Assembly: GCA_900548585.1 (NCBI GenBank)
Contig: URLI01000004.1
Coordinates: 17,498 to 81,497 of the forward strand
From: an uncultured Prevotella sp.
GTDB lineage: Bacteria; Bacteroidota; Bacteroidia; Bacteroidales; Bacteroidaceae
DNA length: 64,000 nt
Direction of reading: 5' to 3'
Notes under the pieces: model-generated
The model's input: the letters and a program-made list of their open reading frames with translations, nothing else
What the model was told of the DNA's origin: nothing
Databases searched by the model: none
Part shown: positions 1-8,989 of the stretch, piece by piece
How positions within the stretch are numbered: position 1 is the stretch's first letter
Layout: every line of letters begins with the position of its first letter
Program-made: the position numbers and the translations under genes

Positions 1-266
1 TTCTGCCAAAATGCTTTTTTGCTATCATGATCCCTTACCCGCTCGCGGAAATTCTCAGTCTCACCAATGTATGCCTTGGGCTTTGTCGTCTCATCCTCAC
101 CCAACAAGATATAGAAAGCGGGTGTCCGCAATTCATCTCGCTCGTTCAATATAGAAATATTGGAACGTGGAATCACATACATCTGGCAAATCTTATTACT
201 GATAAATACATACTGTGTCCCTTTAGGATCAGCATCTATCAAATATGTTGTTACCGTCTTTCCCAT
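1..266 (-). CDS. GIY-YIG nuclease family protein, 5' part only
   Basis: The reverse strand from an ATG at 266 reads open to the window edge, giving 88 residues with no stop. The protein carries the GIY-YIG core as FYILLGEDE followed by KAYIGETENFRERVRDHD, close to the Bacteroidota GIY-YIG proteins that often continue into a DUF4357 domain. Such proteins are predicted DNA endonucleases; the biological role of this subgroup is not established. The C-terminal part, including the catalytic glutamate, lies outside the window, so activity cannot be judged. Family assignment is firm; function is inference. Confidence 0.85.
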   Translation of the reverse strand, partial: MGKTVTTYLIDADPKGTQYVFISNKICQMYVIPRSNISILNERDELRTPAFYILLGEDETTKPKAYIGETENFRERVRDHDSKKAFWQ

Positions 267-715
267 AATTAATAATGAGTTACATGCCCTTGGAAAAAAA
301 GATGTTCTTAGGTCTTGTTAATCCGCAAGCATTTTTATAACAAAAACACCCATGGGCTGCAATAAGAAGCCCAGTATATTTGCCATGTTTGGAAACTACA
401 GTTGACTTAGTGAAATGAGCAAAAGCCAAGCAAGAAACCGAAATGACGCGTCAAAGATATAAAATAAAAACGAAAAAACATCAAATCTTTTTGCGAAATG
501 TTTCCAGTCATGGAAATATGTATGTGTCTGCCTTCGGTAAAAGTCATCATAGTGAATGGGCAGTGGTCGACTCTGCGGTATACGATTTCAAGACAACGAT
601 TTCACATATTTTTTCATTGCGGCATCTTATAATTGAATTATTTTACCTAATTTTGCAGGGAATTTCGGAACGGGCACAGGCAAAGACCCGCATCAGTATA
701 ACAACAAGAATAACA
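267..715. other. Intergenic spacer between divergent genes
   Basis: About 450 bases between the GIY-YIG gene (leftward) and the lipoate ligase/lipoyl synthase gene (rightward). An open frame runs from 443 into the downstream gene, but its first 91 codons have no family resemblance and it crosses the promoter box at 648-655, so I treat it as non-coding. Apart from that box, I see no other clear feature. Confidence 0.5.
648..655 (+). promoter_or_regulatory. -7 promoter box for lplA-lipA
   Basis: TAATTTTG matches the Bacteroidota -7 consensus TAnnTTTG exactly, 60 bases before the chosen ATG at 716. No TTG lies at the ideal 19-20 base spacing, so only the -7 half is well supported. Confidence 0.55.
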
Positions 716-2548
716 ATGAAATATATAATAGTACCAGACAGGAAAGAGCCCAAGCAACTGCCGTTCTACTTCGCCGTGGAGGAACATGTGGCGACAAAAT
801 ACACCGATGACGACTATTTCTTCGCGTGGCAGGTGGAGCCGACGGTGATGCTCGGGCGCAACCAACTGATTGACAACGAGGTGAACGTGGAATACTGCCG
901 CGACAACGGCGTGCATATCTTCCGGCGGAAAAGTGGCGGAGGATGTGTCTATGCCGACGATGGCTGCATACAGTTCTCGCACATCTCGTTCGCCGAGAGC
1001 GTTAACGTTGCCTTCGGCGAGTACATGAAGCGTGTGGCCGAGCTGCTGCAGGGCATAGGCATCGACGCGCAACTGTCAGGGCGAAACGACATTCTCGTGG
1101 GCGGCAGGAAAGTGGCGGGCAGCGCGTTCTACCGCCTGAGGAAACGCAGCGTGCTGCACAACACCGTGCTTTTCGACACACGCCTCGAGCATCTGTCGAA
1201 GGCGCTCACGCCATCGCACGAGAAACTGCAGAGCAAGGGAGTGCAGTCGGTGAGCCAGAGGGTTGAGAACATCGGGAGCCACACAAACATGTCGATAGCC
1301 GAGTTCATGGCCTACGCACGCAGGTATATGTGCGGCACGGAGGAACTTGTGCTTACAGACGATGACATGGGCGAGATAGCACGCATAGAGAAGGAACTGG
1401 CATCAGACAACTTCGTGTATGGCAAGAACCCCAAGTTCACAGAGATGAGGAAAAAGAGATTTGCAGACATAGGGACGCTGGAGGCAAGAATAGAACTGAA
1501 GAACAATGTGATAACAGACATGAACTTTGCCGGCGACTTCTTCCTCACGGGCGACCTTGACCGCGAACTGATCGACGTGCTGCACGGCGTGCCGTTCACG
1601 CGCGAGGCGGTGGAAGCGAGGCTCAACGGCACAGACCTGTCTGCGATCATACGCGGGCTGACCCTGCCGAGGCTGCTGCGGCTGCTCTTCGGACGGCCGC
1701 CACACGTCAGCAAGCCCGACTGGCTGAAAATCGACCTCACGTCAACACACGACTACGGCGAGACGGCAAGCGTCATCGCGAAGCACCACCTCAACACGAT
1801 ATGCACGAGCGGCCTCTGCCCAAACCGCACCGAGTGCTGGGCGGCACGCACGGCGACCCTGATGATCGGGGGGAACGTATGCACGCGGAAATGCAAGTTC
1901 TGCAACACGCAGACCGGAAAGCCAGGACGGCTCGACCCAGACGAGCCGAAAAACGTGGCAGAATCGGTAAAGGCTCTCGGACTGCGCTATGCCGTGATAA
2001 CATCGGTTGACCGCGACGACCTCGACGACTACGGCGCGGCGCACTGGGTGGAAACGATAAGGTGCATAAAGAAGGAGAACCCGGACACGATACTTGAGGT
2101 GCTGATACCCGACTTCATGGGCGACCGTGACCTCATTTCGATGGTCATGGCGGAACGCCCCAACGTGGCCGGACACAACATGGAGACCGTGCGGCGGCTG
2201 ACGCCGGGCGTGCGCAGCGTGGCACAATACGACCGCAGCCTCGACGTTCTGGCGGCGATAACCGAGTCGGGGGTGATGGCGAAGACCGGGTTCATGGTGG
2301 GACTGGGCGAGACCGAGGAGGAGGTGGAGCAACTGATGGACGACATCCTCGCCACAGGCTGCCGCCGCCTGACCATCGGACAGTACCTGCAACCAACGTC
2401 TAAACACCTGCCCGTGGCGGAATACGTCACGCCGGAGCAGTTCGCCAAATACAAGCAGACGGCACTGAAGAAGGGCTTCAAATTCGTGGAGAGCGGCCCG
2501 CTCGTGCGCTCATCATACCATGCCGGGCGCGCGTTCGCCACAAAATAG
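716..2548 (+). CDS. lipA: Fused lipoate-protein ligase and lipoyl synthase
   Basis: This 610-residue protein joins two lipoylation enzymes. Residues 1 to about 330 are an LplA-type ligase that activates lipoate or octanoate with ATP and attaches it to E2 or GcvH lysines. It has RRKSGGG at 70-76 and the active-site lysine K132 in GGRKVAG, and an LplA accessory-type segment follows. Residues from about 331 are lipoyl synthase, a radical-SAM enzyme inserting two sulfurs. It shows the auxiliary-cluster cysteines C363, C368 and C374, the radical-SAM CX3CX2C at C389, C393 and C396, and the C-terminal RSSYHAG motif. The start at 716 was chosen because LplA homology begins there and a promoter box lies just upstream. 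All key residues of both halves are present. The fusion would allow attachment and sulfur insertion by one polypeptide. Confidence 0.93.
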   Translation: MKYIIVPDRKEPKQLPFYFAVEEHVATKYTDDDYFFAWQVEPTVMLGRNQLIDNEVNVEYCRDNGVHIFRRKSGGGCVYADDGCIQFSHISFAESVNVAFGEYMKRVAELLQGIGIDAQLSGRNDILVGGRKVAGSAFYRLRKRSVLHNTVLFDTRLEHLSKALTPSHEKLQSKGVQSVSQRVENIGSHTNMSIAEFMAYARRYMCGTEELVLTDDDMGEIARIEKELASDNFVYGKNPKFTEMRKKRFADIGTLEARIELKNNVITDMNFAGDFFLTGDLDRELIDVLHGVPFTREAVEARLNGTDLSAIIRGLTLPRLLRLLFGRPPHVSKPDWLKIDLTSTHDYGETASVIAKHHLNTICTSGLCPNRTECWAARTATLMIGGNVCTRKCKFCNTQTGKPGRLDPDEPKNVAESVKALGLRYAVITSVDRDDLDDYGAAHWVETIRCIKKENPDTILEVLIPDFMGDRDLISMVMAERPNVAGHNMETVRRLTPGVRSVAQYDRSLDVLAAITESGVMAKTGFMVGLGETEEEVEQLMDDILATGCRRLTIGQYLQPTSKHLPVAEYVTPEQFAKYKQTALKKGFKFVESGPLVRSSYHAGRAFATK

Positions 2549-2597
2549 CAGTCGGCCAACCGCATACCAGCCGCAGACTGATGCCCTTCCGCAACGC

Positions 2598-2685
2598 AAA
2601 TTCGGCGTATTTGGTCAGTAAATTCGGCGTATTTGGTCGGTAAATTCGCCGTATTTGGTCGGTAAATTCGCCGTATTTACTTTGT
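2598..2685. repeat. Four tandem 22-bp repeats
   Basis: Four head-to-tail units start at 2598, 2620, 2642 and 2664. The core is AAATTCGGCGTATTT or AAATTCGCCGTATTT, an imperfect dyad (AAATTC, three bases, then nearly GAATTT). The last unit diverges at its 3' end. A related four-unit array with the same 22-base period lies at 23790-23877. Both arrays sit between the ends of converging genes. Confidence 0.9.
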
Positions 2686-2726
2686 TGGAACACACCAAAC
2701 GCCATGCGAGTGAGTGCCAACTGTAA

Positions 2727-2764
2727 ATCAAAACCCGGGGAACGGAAATTCCCCGGGTTTTGAT
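2727..2764. terminator. Bidirectional terminator hairpin
   Basis: A perfect 16-base inverted repeat (core AACCCGGGGAA / TTCCCCGGGTT) with a 6-base loop, flanked by A-rich and T-rich sequence. It lies between the convergent lipoyl synthase and acyl-CoA dehydrogenase genes and can stop transcription from both. Confidence 0.85.
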
Positions 2765-2845
2765 TTTATGGCTTGCATCAAGTCACAATGCATGCCAGTG
2801 CCTTTTACGGCCACAACATGCCGGTCTCTTTGGCGGCAAGTGCGG

Positions 2846-4576
2846 CTATTCCTCCGCGCCGCAGCTGGCGACCTTGAAACTGTCGAGGTCTTCTGACCTG
2901 AAGTTCCTTATGTATGCCGACTTGCCGAGTACGCTCTCCTCCGTCATGCGCACATACACCTCTGCCGACTTGCCGAACAGTTCCGGCGCGCGTGCCGCAT
3001 CCTCGATCAGCAGCAGCGACATTATTATCTCGGCAGTCATGTCATAAAGACGACGCGCGAGGAAGTCCTGCGCCTCCTGGTTTCCAAGTTCCTTGACGCG
3101 GTTGAGCGACTCCTCATACAAACCGACGAGGGTCTCCACGCGCGACTTCAGTGCGGCATCAGTGCCCTCGGCGGGCAGCCCGGCAAGCATCTCCTTTATT
3201 ATACCGGGCAGCGTGCCGTTGGTGATATAGCGTATCGCGGCAACCACCTGCAACTGCGTCGTGCCTTCATAAATGGAGAAGATGCGCGCATCGCGGTACA
3301 GACGCTGGCACTTGTACTCCATGATGAAGCCCGAACCACCGTGTATGGAGATGGCGTCGTATGCGTTCTGGTTGGCATACTCCGAGTTCATTCCCTTTGA
3401 CAGGGGCGTGAAAGCATCGGCAAGGCGGTTGTATCTCTTCATCTCCGCACGCTCCTCGGGAGTGAGCTTGCGGTCGCGCTGTATGTCCTCGAGGCACTTG
3501 TATATATCGACATACATCGCCGTCTGGTACAGCAGCGAGCGGCCGGCGTCGAGCTTTGCCTTCATGCGGCTTAGCATGTCATATACCGCCGGGAAGTTGA
3601 CGATTTTCTCTCCGAACTGCGCCCTCTCCCTGGCGTATGCCAATCCCTCGTTGTAAGCCTCCTGCGACACGCCCACCGACTGCGCCGCTATGCCGAGGCG
3701 CGCGCCGTTCATCAGGGCCATGACATATTTGATAAGCCCCATGCGCGTGCTTCCGCACAGTTCGGCTCTTGCGTTCTTGTAAGTCAACTCGCACGTCGGG
3801 CTGCCGTGTATGCCAAGTTTGTTCTCTATGTGGCGCACGTCCACGCCGCCGTCGCGCTTGTCGTAGATAAACATCGACAGTCCGCGCCCGTCGCGAGTGC
3901 CCTCTTCCGAGCGCGCCAGGACGAGGTGTATGTCGGAGTCTCCGTTGGTTATGAAACGCTTCACTCCGTTGAGCCTCCAGCACTTCTCCTCCTCGTCGTA
4001 TGTGGCCTTCAGCATGACGCGCTGCAGGTCGGAGCCGGCATCCGGCTCGGTGAGGTCCATCGACATCGTCTCTCCTGCGCAGATGCGCGGTATATACCTG
4101 TCGCGCTGCTCGTCGTTGCCGAACTCATAGAGTGTGTCGATGCACGACTGCAGGCTCCAGATGTTCTGGAAGCCGGCATCGGCTGCGGATATTATCTCGC
4201 TTAGCATTGAGAAGGTGATGTTCGGCACGTTCAGTCCGCCGTACTTGCGTGGCATTGACACGCCCCACAGCCCGGCCTTCCGTGTGGCCTCGATGTTCTC
4301 CAGCGTCTTCGAGGCATACACCATGCGCTTGTTCTCGAGGCGCGGTCCCTCGATGTCAACATCCTCGCTGTTCGGCTCGATAATGTTTGCGGCGATGTCG
4401 CCTGTAATGTCAAGAATCTGCTTGTAGTTCTCTATGGCGTCCTCGTGGTCCACGGGGGCATAGTCGAACTGGGCGGCATCAGCAAATCCCTTTTCCTTGA
4501 GTTCCACGACCCTTTTCATCAACGGGTGATGAAGGTGGAACTCCAATTCCGGATGGTCACTATAATAATTTGCCAT
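2846..4576 (-). CDS. Acyl-CoA dehydrogenase
   Basis: A 576-residue flavoprotein that introduces the alpha-beta double bond of an acyl-CoA and passes electrons to EtfAB. The family motif TEPDAGSD lies at 176-183, and the catalytic-base region IYEGTTQLQ at 435-443 has E437 in the place of the usual catalytic glutamate. It is longer than the typical 380-residue short/medium-chain enzymes, with about 60 extra N-terminal residues and a helical C-terminal extension of roughly 120. This is the layout of the longer dehydrogenases common in Bacteroidota. It is the last gene of etfB-etfA-acd, 9 bases after etfA, so EtfAB is its likely electron partner. The chain-length or branched-chain preference cannot be read from sequence. 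Confidence 0.92.
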   Translation of the reverse strand: MANYYSDHPELEFHLHHPLMKRVVELKEKGFADAAQFDYAPVDHEDAIENYKQILDITGDIAANIIEPNSEDVDIEGPRLENKRMVYASKTLENIEATRKAGLWGVSMPRKYGGLNVPNITFSMLSEIISAADAGFQNIWSLQSCIDTLYEFGNDEQRDRYIPRICAGETMSMDLTEPDAGSDLQRVMLKATYDEEEKCWRLNGVKRFITNGDSDIHLVLARSEEGTRDGRGLSMFIYDKRDGGVDVRHIENKLGIHGSPTCELTYKNARAELCGSTRMGLIKYVMALMNGARLGIAAQSVGVSQEAYNEGLAYARERAQFGEKIVNFPAVYDMLSRMKAKLDAGRSLLYQTAMYVDIYKCLEDIQRDRKLTPEERAEMKRYNRLADAFTPLSKGMNSEYANQNAYDAISIHGGSGFIMEYKCQRLYRDARIFSIYEGTTQLQVVAAIRYITNGTLPGIIKEMLAGLPAEGTDAALKSRVETLVGLYEESLNRVKELGNQEAQDFLARRLYDMTAEIIMSLLLIEDAARAPELFGKSAEVYVRMTEESVLGKSAYIRNFRSEDLDSFKVASCGAEE

Positions 4577-4585
4577 AATAAAATC

Positions 4586-5611
4586 CTATTTACTGTTCTC
4601 TTTGTAATATTTTATGAGTTTAGGCACGACCTCCTCCACCTTGCCTACAATAACATAGTCGGCAATGCGGTTTATCGGCGCGTCAGGATCTGAGTTCACC
4701 GAAATGATTATGCCCGAGTCCTGCATCCCGGCGATGTGCTGTATCTGCCCGGAGATGCCGCAGGCGATGTACACCTTCGGGTGGACGGTGACACCCGTCT
4801 GCCCTATCTGGCGGTCGTTGTCGCAGAACCCCGCATCGACGGCGGCGCGGCTGGCGCCCACCTCGCCGTGAAGTTCCTTGGCAAGGCTGAAAAGTATGTC
4901 GAAGCCTTCCTTCGAGCCCATGCCGTAGCCACCGGCGACGACGATTGGCGCGCCCTTGAGGTTGTGCCTTGCAGCCTCGACTTGGCGGTCGAGCACCCTC
5001 ACTACTCCTGCAACGGCCATGTCAACATATCCCTTCACGTCGGGGTAAACCACCTCACGGCGTGCCTCGCCGTCATACACGGCCTTCTGCATCACGCCAC
5101 TGCGCACCGTCGCCATCTGCGGGCGATGGTCGGGGTTGACGATTGTGGCAACTATGTTTCCGCCGAAAGCCGGGCGTATCTGGTAGAGAAGGTTCTTATA
5201 AACTTTTTTCTCCTTCTTTTCCTCATAGTCACCGATCTCAAGTTCGGTGCAGTCTGCCGTCAGTCCGCTGGTGAGCGATGACGACACCCTCGGTCCGAGG
5301 TCGCGTCCGATCACTGTTGCGCCCATCAGGCAAATCTGCGGTTTTTCCTCCTTGAACAGGCTCACGATGATGTCGGTGTGCGGTGCGGAGGTGTATGGGA
5401 AGAGCCCCTCTGCATCGAAGACGAACAATTTGTCAACTCCATACGGCAGTATCTGCTCCTCCACCTTGCCCTTTATGCCTGTGCCGATTGCCACGGCGTG
5501 CAGCTCCACGGCAAGCTGGTTGGCAAGTTTGCGGCCTTTTGTGAGCAATTCCTGTGAGACCTCGGCAACTTCCGTCCCCTCAATTTCTATATATACAAAA
5601 ACGTTATTCAT
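4586..5611 (-). CDS. etfA: Electron transfer flavoprotein subunit alpha
   Basis: A 341-residue EtfA. The C-terminal FAD domain carries GEVGASRAAVDAGF, then RQIGQTGVTVHPKVY, then the signature YIACGISGQIQHIAGM and NSDPDAPI, which hold FAD in EtfA proteins. With EtfB it forms a soluble heterodimer accepting electrons from the acyl-CoA dehydrogenase encoded 9 bases downstream. Only 3 bases separate it from etfB upstream, so the three genes almost certainly share one transcript. Whether this EtfAB bifurcates electrons cannot be settled by eye. Confidence 0.95.
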   Translation of the reverse strand: MNNVFVYIEIEGTEVAEVSQELLTKGRKLANQLAVELHAVAIGTGIKGKVEEQILPYGVDKLFVFDAEGLFPYTSAPHTDIIVSLFKEEKPQICLMGATVIGRDLGPRVSSSLTSGLTADCTELEIGDYEEKKEKKVYKNLLYQIRPAFGGNIVATIVNPDHRPQMATVRSGVMQKAVYDGEARREVVYPDVKGYVDMAVAGVVRVLDRQVEAARHNLKGAPIVVAGGYGMGSKEGFDILFSLAKELHGEVGASRAAVDAGFCDNDRQIGQTGVTVHPKVYIACGISGQIQHIAGMQDSGIIISVNSDPDAPINRIADYVIVGKVEEVVPKLIKYYKENSK

Positions 5612-5614
5612 AAC

Positions 5615-6487
5615 TTATCCGATGATTTTTTCTGCGAGTAATTCCTTTATCAGACTGTCGATGTCGCTGTCGCTTGCTGTCAGTGTCTTGCTCTCCTTGG
5701 CCTGGAACACGATGTTCCTGACGGCCTTCACCTTCGTCGGCGAGCCAGCCAGTCCGCACTGTGCCGCATCGCCGTCAACGTCTGCCACGCTCCACTCGTT
5801 CAGCGTGAGGTATGGGCGTTCCTCGTAGAGTTTGTCATACGGCGTTCCATCCTTTGGCCTTTCCATAGGACAGGTGGCCCGCTTGTACTTCATAACCAGC
5901 TTTGCGTTTGCCGGCCGGCACGGTGCGGCGCTTCCGTTCACCGTTATCACCACCGGCAGCGGAGCCTCCACGGTCTCCACCCCGCCGTCGATGTGGCGGC
6001 GTATCGTGGCCTTGCCGTTTTCTATCTTCAGTATCTCCTCTGCGTATGTCACCTGGTTAAGCCCGAGTTTCTGCGCCACCTGCGGCCCCACCTGGGCGGT
6101 GTCGCCGTCGATGGCCTGCCGCCCGCCGAGCACGATGTCAACATCGCCGATCTTCCTTATCGCCGTGGCAAGGGCATAACTCGTGGCGAGCGTGTCCGCA
6201 CCGGCAAAGAGACGGTCGGTGAGAAGCCATCCGGTATCTGCGCCCCGGTACAATCCCTGGCGTATTATCTCGCCGGCACGCGGCGGCCCCATGGTAAGCA
6301 CCCCCACGGTTGAGCCAGGGTTCTGCTCCTTAAGGCGCAGAGCCTGCTCCAGGGCGTTCAAGTCTTCGGGATTGAAGATGGCCGGGAGCGCAGCGCGGTT
6401 GACTGTACCCTCGGCAGTCATTGCGTCCTTGCCGACATTGCGTGTGTCGGGAACTTGCTTGGCAAGTACAACGATTTTCAATTTCAT
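5615..6487 (-). CDS. etfB: Electron transfer flavoprotein subunit beta
   Basis: A 290-residue EtfB, first gene of the etfB-etfA-acd operon. It begins MKLKIVVLAKQVPDT, contains GADTLATSYALATAIRKIG and DIVLGGRQAIDGDTAQVGP, the conserved EtfB nucleotide-binding segment, and VITVNGSAAPCRPA. It is longer than the roughly 250-residue mitochondrial type, as in anaerobe EtfB proteins. The start is supported by a strong promoter about 40 bases upstream. The partner is EtfA, encoded 3 bases downstream. Confidence 0.95.
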   Translation of the reverse strand: MKLKIVVLAKQVPDTRNVGKDAMTAEGTVNRAALPAIFNPEDLNALEQALRLKEQNPGSTVGVLTMGPPRAGEIIRQGLYRGADTGWLLTDRLFAGADTLATSYALATAIRKIGDVDIVLGGRQAIDGDTAQVGPQVAQKLGLNQVTYAEEILKIENGKATIRRHIDGGVETVEAPLPVVITVNGSAAPCRPANAKLVMKYKRATCPMERPKDGTPYDKLYEERPYLTLNEWSVADVDGDAAQCGLAGSPTKVKAVRNIVFQAKESKTLTASDSDIDSLIKELLAEKIIG

Positions 6488-6527
6488 AAAACAAATAAAT
6501 AATATAACAATATCTTTTTCAAGGGTG

Positions 6528-6558
6528 CAAAGTTAATCTTTTTTTACCGCGCAGCAAA
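6528..6558 (-). promoter_or_regulatory. Promoter of etfB-etfA-acd
   Basis: On the minus strand, TTTG (6558-6555), exactly 19 bases, then TAACTTTG (6535-6528). This is a full match to the Bacteroidota -33/-7 consensus, about 40 bases before the etfB ATG at 6487. Confidence 0.85.
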
Positions 6559-6807
6559 AAAAACGCAATTAAAAAATGCACATACGGCATTGTGGTGTGC
6601 ACACAACAAGGCATTTGTGCATGTTTTCGCACGGCCGCATACGGCCGACGTGGTGATGCGGCAACGGCAGGTGCCGCGAAAAAAAACATTAATTAGATGT
6701 AACACTTACGAAAATGTGGCTGAAAAATTATAGTATTTCATTCTATTTTCGTAATTTTGCAGCGTGATAAGAATGTAACGATCAAGAATAAAACCACGAT
6801 ATTTAAA
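6559..6807. other. Spacer between divergent etfB and DUF4827 genes
   Basis: No gene is seen. There are short GC-rich inverted repeats around 6634-6652 (CGGCCGCATACGGCCG). A TAATTTTG box at 6752-6759 matches the -7 consensus and probably drives the lipoprotein gene starting at 6808. Confidence 0.5.
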
Positions 6808-7452
6808 ATGAAGAAAATCGCATTCGCGCTACTGGCAGCCGCAGCGTTGTTGGCGACAACAAGCTGCAACAATGTAGAGACATACGCCGAGAAGATGGAC
6901 AGAGAGAACGACGCCATAAAAATATTCCTTAAGAAAAAAGGCATAAAGACCATAAGCGAGGCACAGTTCGAGCAGCGTGGGTTCATGACAAACGTGTCAG
7001 ACAACGAATACGTTCTTATAAACTCGTCAGGGGTTTATATGCAAATAGAGCGCAAGGGTTGCGGAGAGCCTATAAAGGACGGAGAGGTGGCGACGCCGGT
7101 GCTGTGCCGGTTCACCGAGACAAACATACTGACAGACTCGCTGCTCCTCGACAACAGGCTTTACAACTACCTGTCGGCACTGCCTGACAAGATGTTCGTG
7201 ACGAACACGAGCGGCACGTTCACCGCCTCGTTCGACACCAACAACAGCCTCATGTATCAGGTATATGGCAGCGCGTCGGTGCCGTCGGGATGGCTAACAC
7301 CGCTGCCGTACATAAACATCGGAAGGCAGAAAAGCAAAGGGGACGAGATTGCCAAGGTGAACCTCATCGTGCCTCACTCACAGGGACAGAGCTATGCCAC
7401 CTTAGGGGTATATCCATGTTTCTACACAATAACATACGAGAGAGGCTTGTAA
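6808..7452 (+). CDS. DUF4827-type lipoprotein
   Basis: A 214-residue predicted lipoprotein. It begins MKKIAFALLAAAALLATTSC, a signal peptide with a lipobox whose cysteine is residue 20, so it should be anchored in the envelope. The rest resembles the Bacteroidota DUF4827 family, which has FKBP-like features; I do not claim isomerase activity. The start at 6808 is set by the signal peptide; an upstream in-frame start at 6757 falls in the promoter box and is rejected. The phosphohexomutase gene follows after 43 bases in the same direction and may be cotranscribed. Confidence 0.75.
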   Translation: MKKIAFALLAAAALLATTSCNNVETYAEKMDRENDAIKIFLKKKGIKTISEAQFEQRGFMTNVSDNEYVLINSSGVYMQIERKGCGEPIKDGEVATPVLCRFTETNILTDSLLLDNRLYNYLSALPDKMFVTNTSGTFTASFDTNNSLMYQVYGSASVPSGWLTPLPYINIGRQKSKGDEIAKVNLIVPHSQGQSYATLGVYPCFYTITYERGL

Positions 7453-7495
7453 AATCCGCGAGAAAAGCATTGACAACAACATAACGCAACAGGAA

Positions 7496-8899
7496 ATGAC
7501 TCTGATAAAATCAATTTCGGGCATACGGGGAACGATTGGCGGCGCGACCGGCGACACGCTGAACCCGTTGGACATCGTCAAGTTTGTGACGGCATACGCC
7601 ACGTTCATCAAGAGCAGGCGACGTCCCGGGGCAACGGGCAAGATTGTCGTTGGCAGGGACGCGCGAATTTCCGGCGAAATGGTGAAGAACGTTGTGTGCG
7701 GGACACTGATGGGCTTCGGCTACGATGTGATCAACATCGGGCTCGCCTCCACACCGACGACCGAGCTCGCCGTGCGCATGTCCGATGCCGACGGAGGGAT
7801 AATAATAACCGCGAGCCACAACCCGAGACATTGGAACGCGCTGAAACTGCTAAACCACGATGGTGAGTTCCTGAACAAGGAAGACGGCGGCGAGGTGCTG
7901 CGCATTGCCGGTGAGGAGGATTTCGAATATGCCGACGTTGACCACCTGGGCAAATACACAGAGGATGACTCATTCGACCAGAAGCACATCGATGCCGTGC
8001 TGCGACTGCCATACGTTGACCGCGAGGCGATACGCAAGGCACGCCTCAACGTTTGTGTTGACTCGATAAACTCGGTGGGCGGCGTGATCCTGCCAAAACT
8101 GCTCGAGCAACTGCGCGTGTCATACAAGTTACTGAACGGCAGGCCGGACGGCGACTTCGCACACAACCCGGAGCCTTTGGAGAAGAACCTCGGGGGCATA
8201 ATGGACGAGATGAGAAGCGGCCACTACGACCTCGGCATCGTTGTCGACCCCGACGTTGACCGCCTGGCATTCATCTGCGAGGATGGCAGTATGTTCGGCG
8301 AGGAATACACCCTGGTGTCCGTGGCAGACTATGTGATGTCGAGAATGGCGGAAGAGGGCAAAACAGCACCCGTGACGGTGAGCAACCTGAGCAGCACGCG
8401 CGCGCTGCGCGACGTGACAGAAACCCGGGGCGGCAGCTACCATGCGTCAGCCGTGGGCGAGGTGAACGTCACCACGAAGATGAAAGAGGTGGGCGCGGCT
8501 ATCGGAGGCGAAGGGAACGGTGGCGTGATATACCCGGACTGCCACTATGGCCGCGACGCGCTCGTGGGCATAGCACTGTTCCTCAGCCTGCTGGCACGCA
8601 AGGAGACAAAGGCCTCAAAGCTGCGCAGGACGTTCCCGCAGTACTTCATCGCCAAGAACCGCATTGACCTCACGCCGCAGACCGACGTTGACGCGATACT
8701 CGAGAAAGTGAAGTCCATTTACTCAAACGAGCAGGTGAACGACATCGACGGCGTGAAGATTGACTTTGCCGACTCGTGGGTGCACCTGCGCAAGAGCAAC
8801 ACAGAGCCGATAATCCGCGTTTACAGCGAGGCGCCGACGATGGAACAGGCAGACGCGCTCGGCAAGAAAATCATGCAGGTGGTCTATGACATGCAGTGA
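7496..8899 (+). CDS. glmM: Phosphoglucosamine mutase-type phosphohexomutase
   Basis: A 467-residue alpha-D-phosphohexomutase. The phosphoserine loop TASHNP lies at 105-110 (S107), the metal-binding loop is DPDVDR, the sugar-specificity loop is GGEGNGG, and the phosphate-binding loop near the C-terminus is NTEPIIRVYSEA. The short N-terminal SISGIRG and overall length fit GlmM, which converts glucosamine-6-phosphate to glucosamine-1-phosphate for peptidoglycan and LPS precursors. A phosphomannomutase or phosphoglucomutase role is the alternative, because the Bacteroidota members do not separate cleanly by motif. Confidence 0.85.
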   Translation: MTLIKSISGIRGTIGGATGDTLNPLDIVKFVTAYATFIKSRRRPGATGKIVVGRDARISGEMVKNVVCGTLMGFGYDVINIGLASTPTTELAVRMSDADGGIIITASHNPRHWNALKLLNHDGEFLNKEDGGEVLRIAGEEDFEYADVDHLGKYTEDDSFDQKHIDAVLRLPYVDREAIRKARLNVCVDSINSVGGVILPKLLEQLRVSYKLLNGRPDGDFAHNPEPLEKNLGGIMDEMRSGHYDLGIVVDPDVDRLAFICEDGSMFGEEYTLVSVADYVMSRMAEEGKTAPVTVSNLSSTRALRDVTETRGGSYHASAVGEVNVTTKMKEVGAAIGGEGNGGVIYPDCHYGRDALVGIALFLSLLARKETKASKLRRTFPQYFIAKNRIDLTPQTDVDAILEKVKSIYSNEQVNDIDGVKIDFADSWVHLRKSNTEPIIRVYSEAPTMEQADALGKKIMQVVYDMQ

Positions 8900-8935
8900 C
8901 GGCGGCACATGCCCGTCGCGGACATAATAATATAT

Positions 8936-8968
8936 AAGGTGGCAGCAGGCAAGGCTGTCACCTTTTTT
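8936..8968. terminator. Terminator between glmM and menA
   Basis: AAGGTGGCAGC and GCTGTCACCTT form an 11-base stem with one mismatch and a 7-base loop, followed by a T run. It lies between the convergent phosphohexomutase and menA genes. Confidence 0.8.
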
Positions 8969-8989
8969 CCTTACAACCATCGCCCGTTG

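Noticed and set aside
443..715. In-frame extension upstream of the lipoate ligase
   Set aside because: It crosses the promoter box at 648-655 and has no family resemblance; homology starts at 716.
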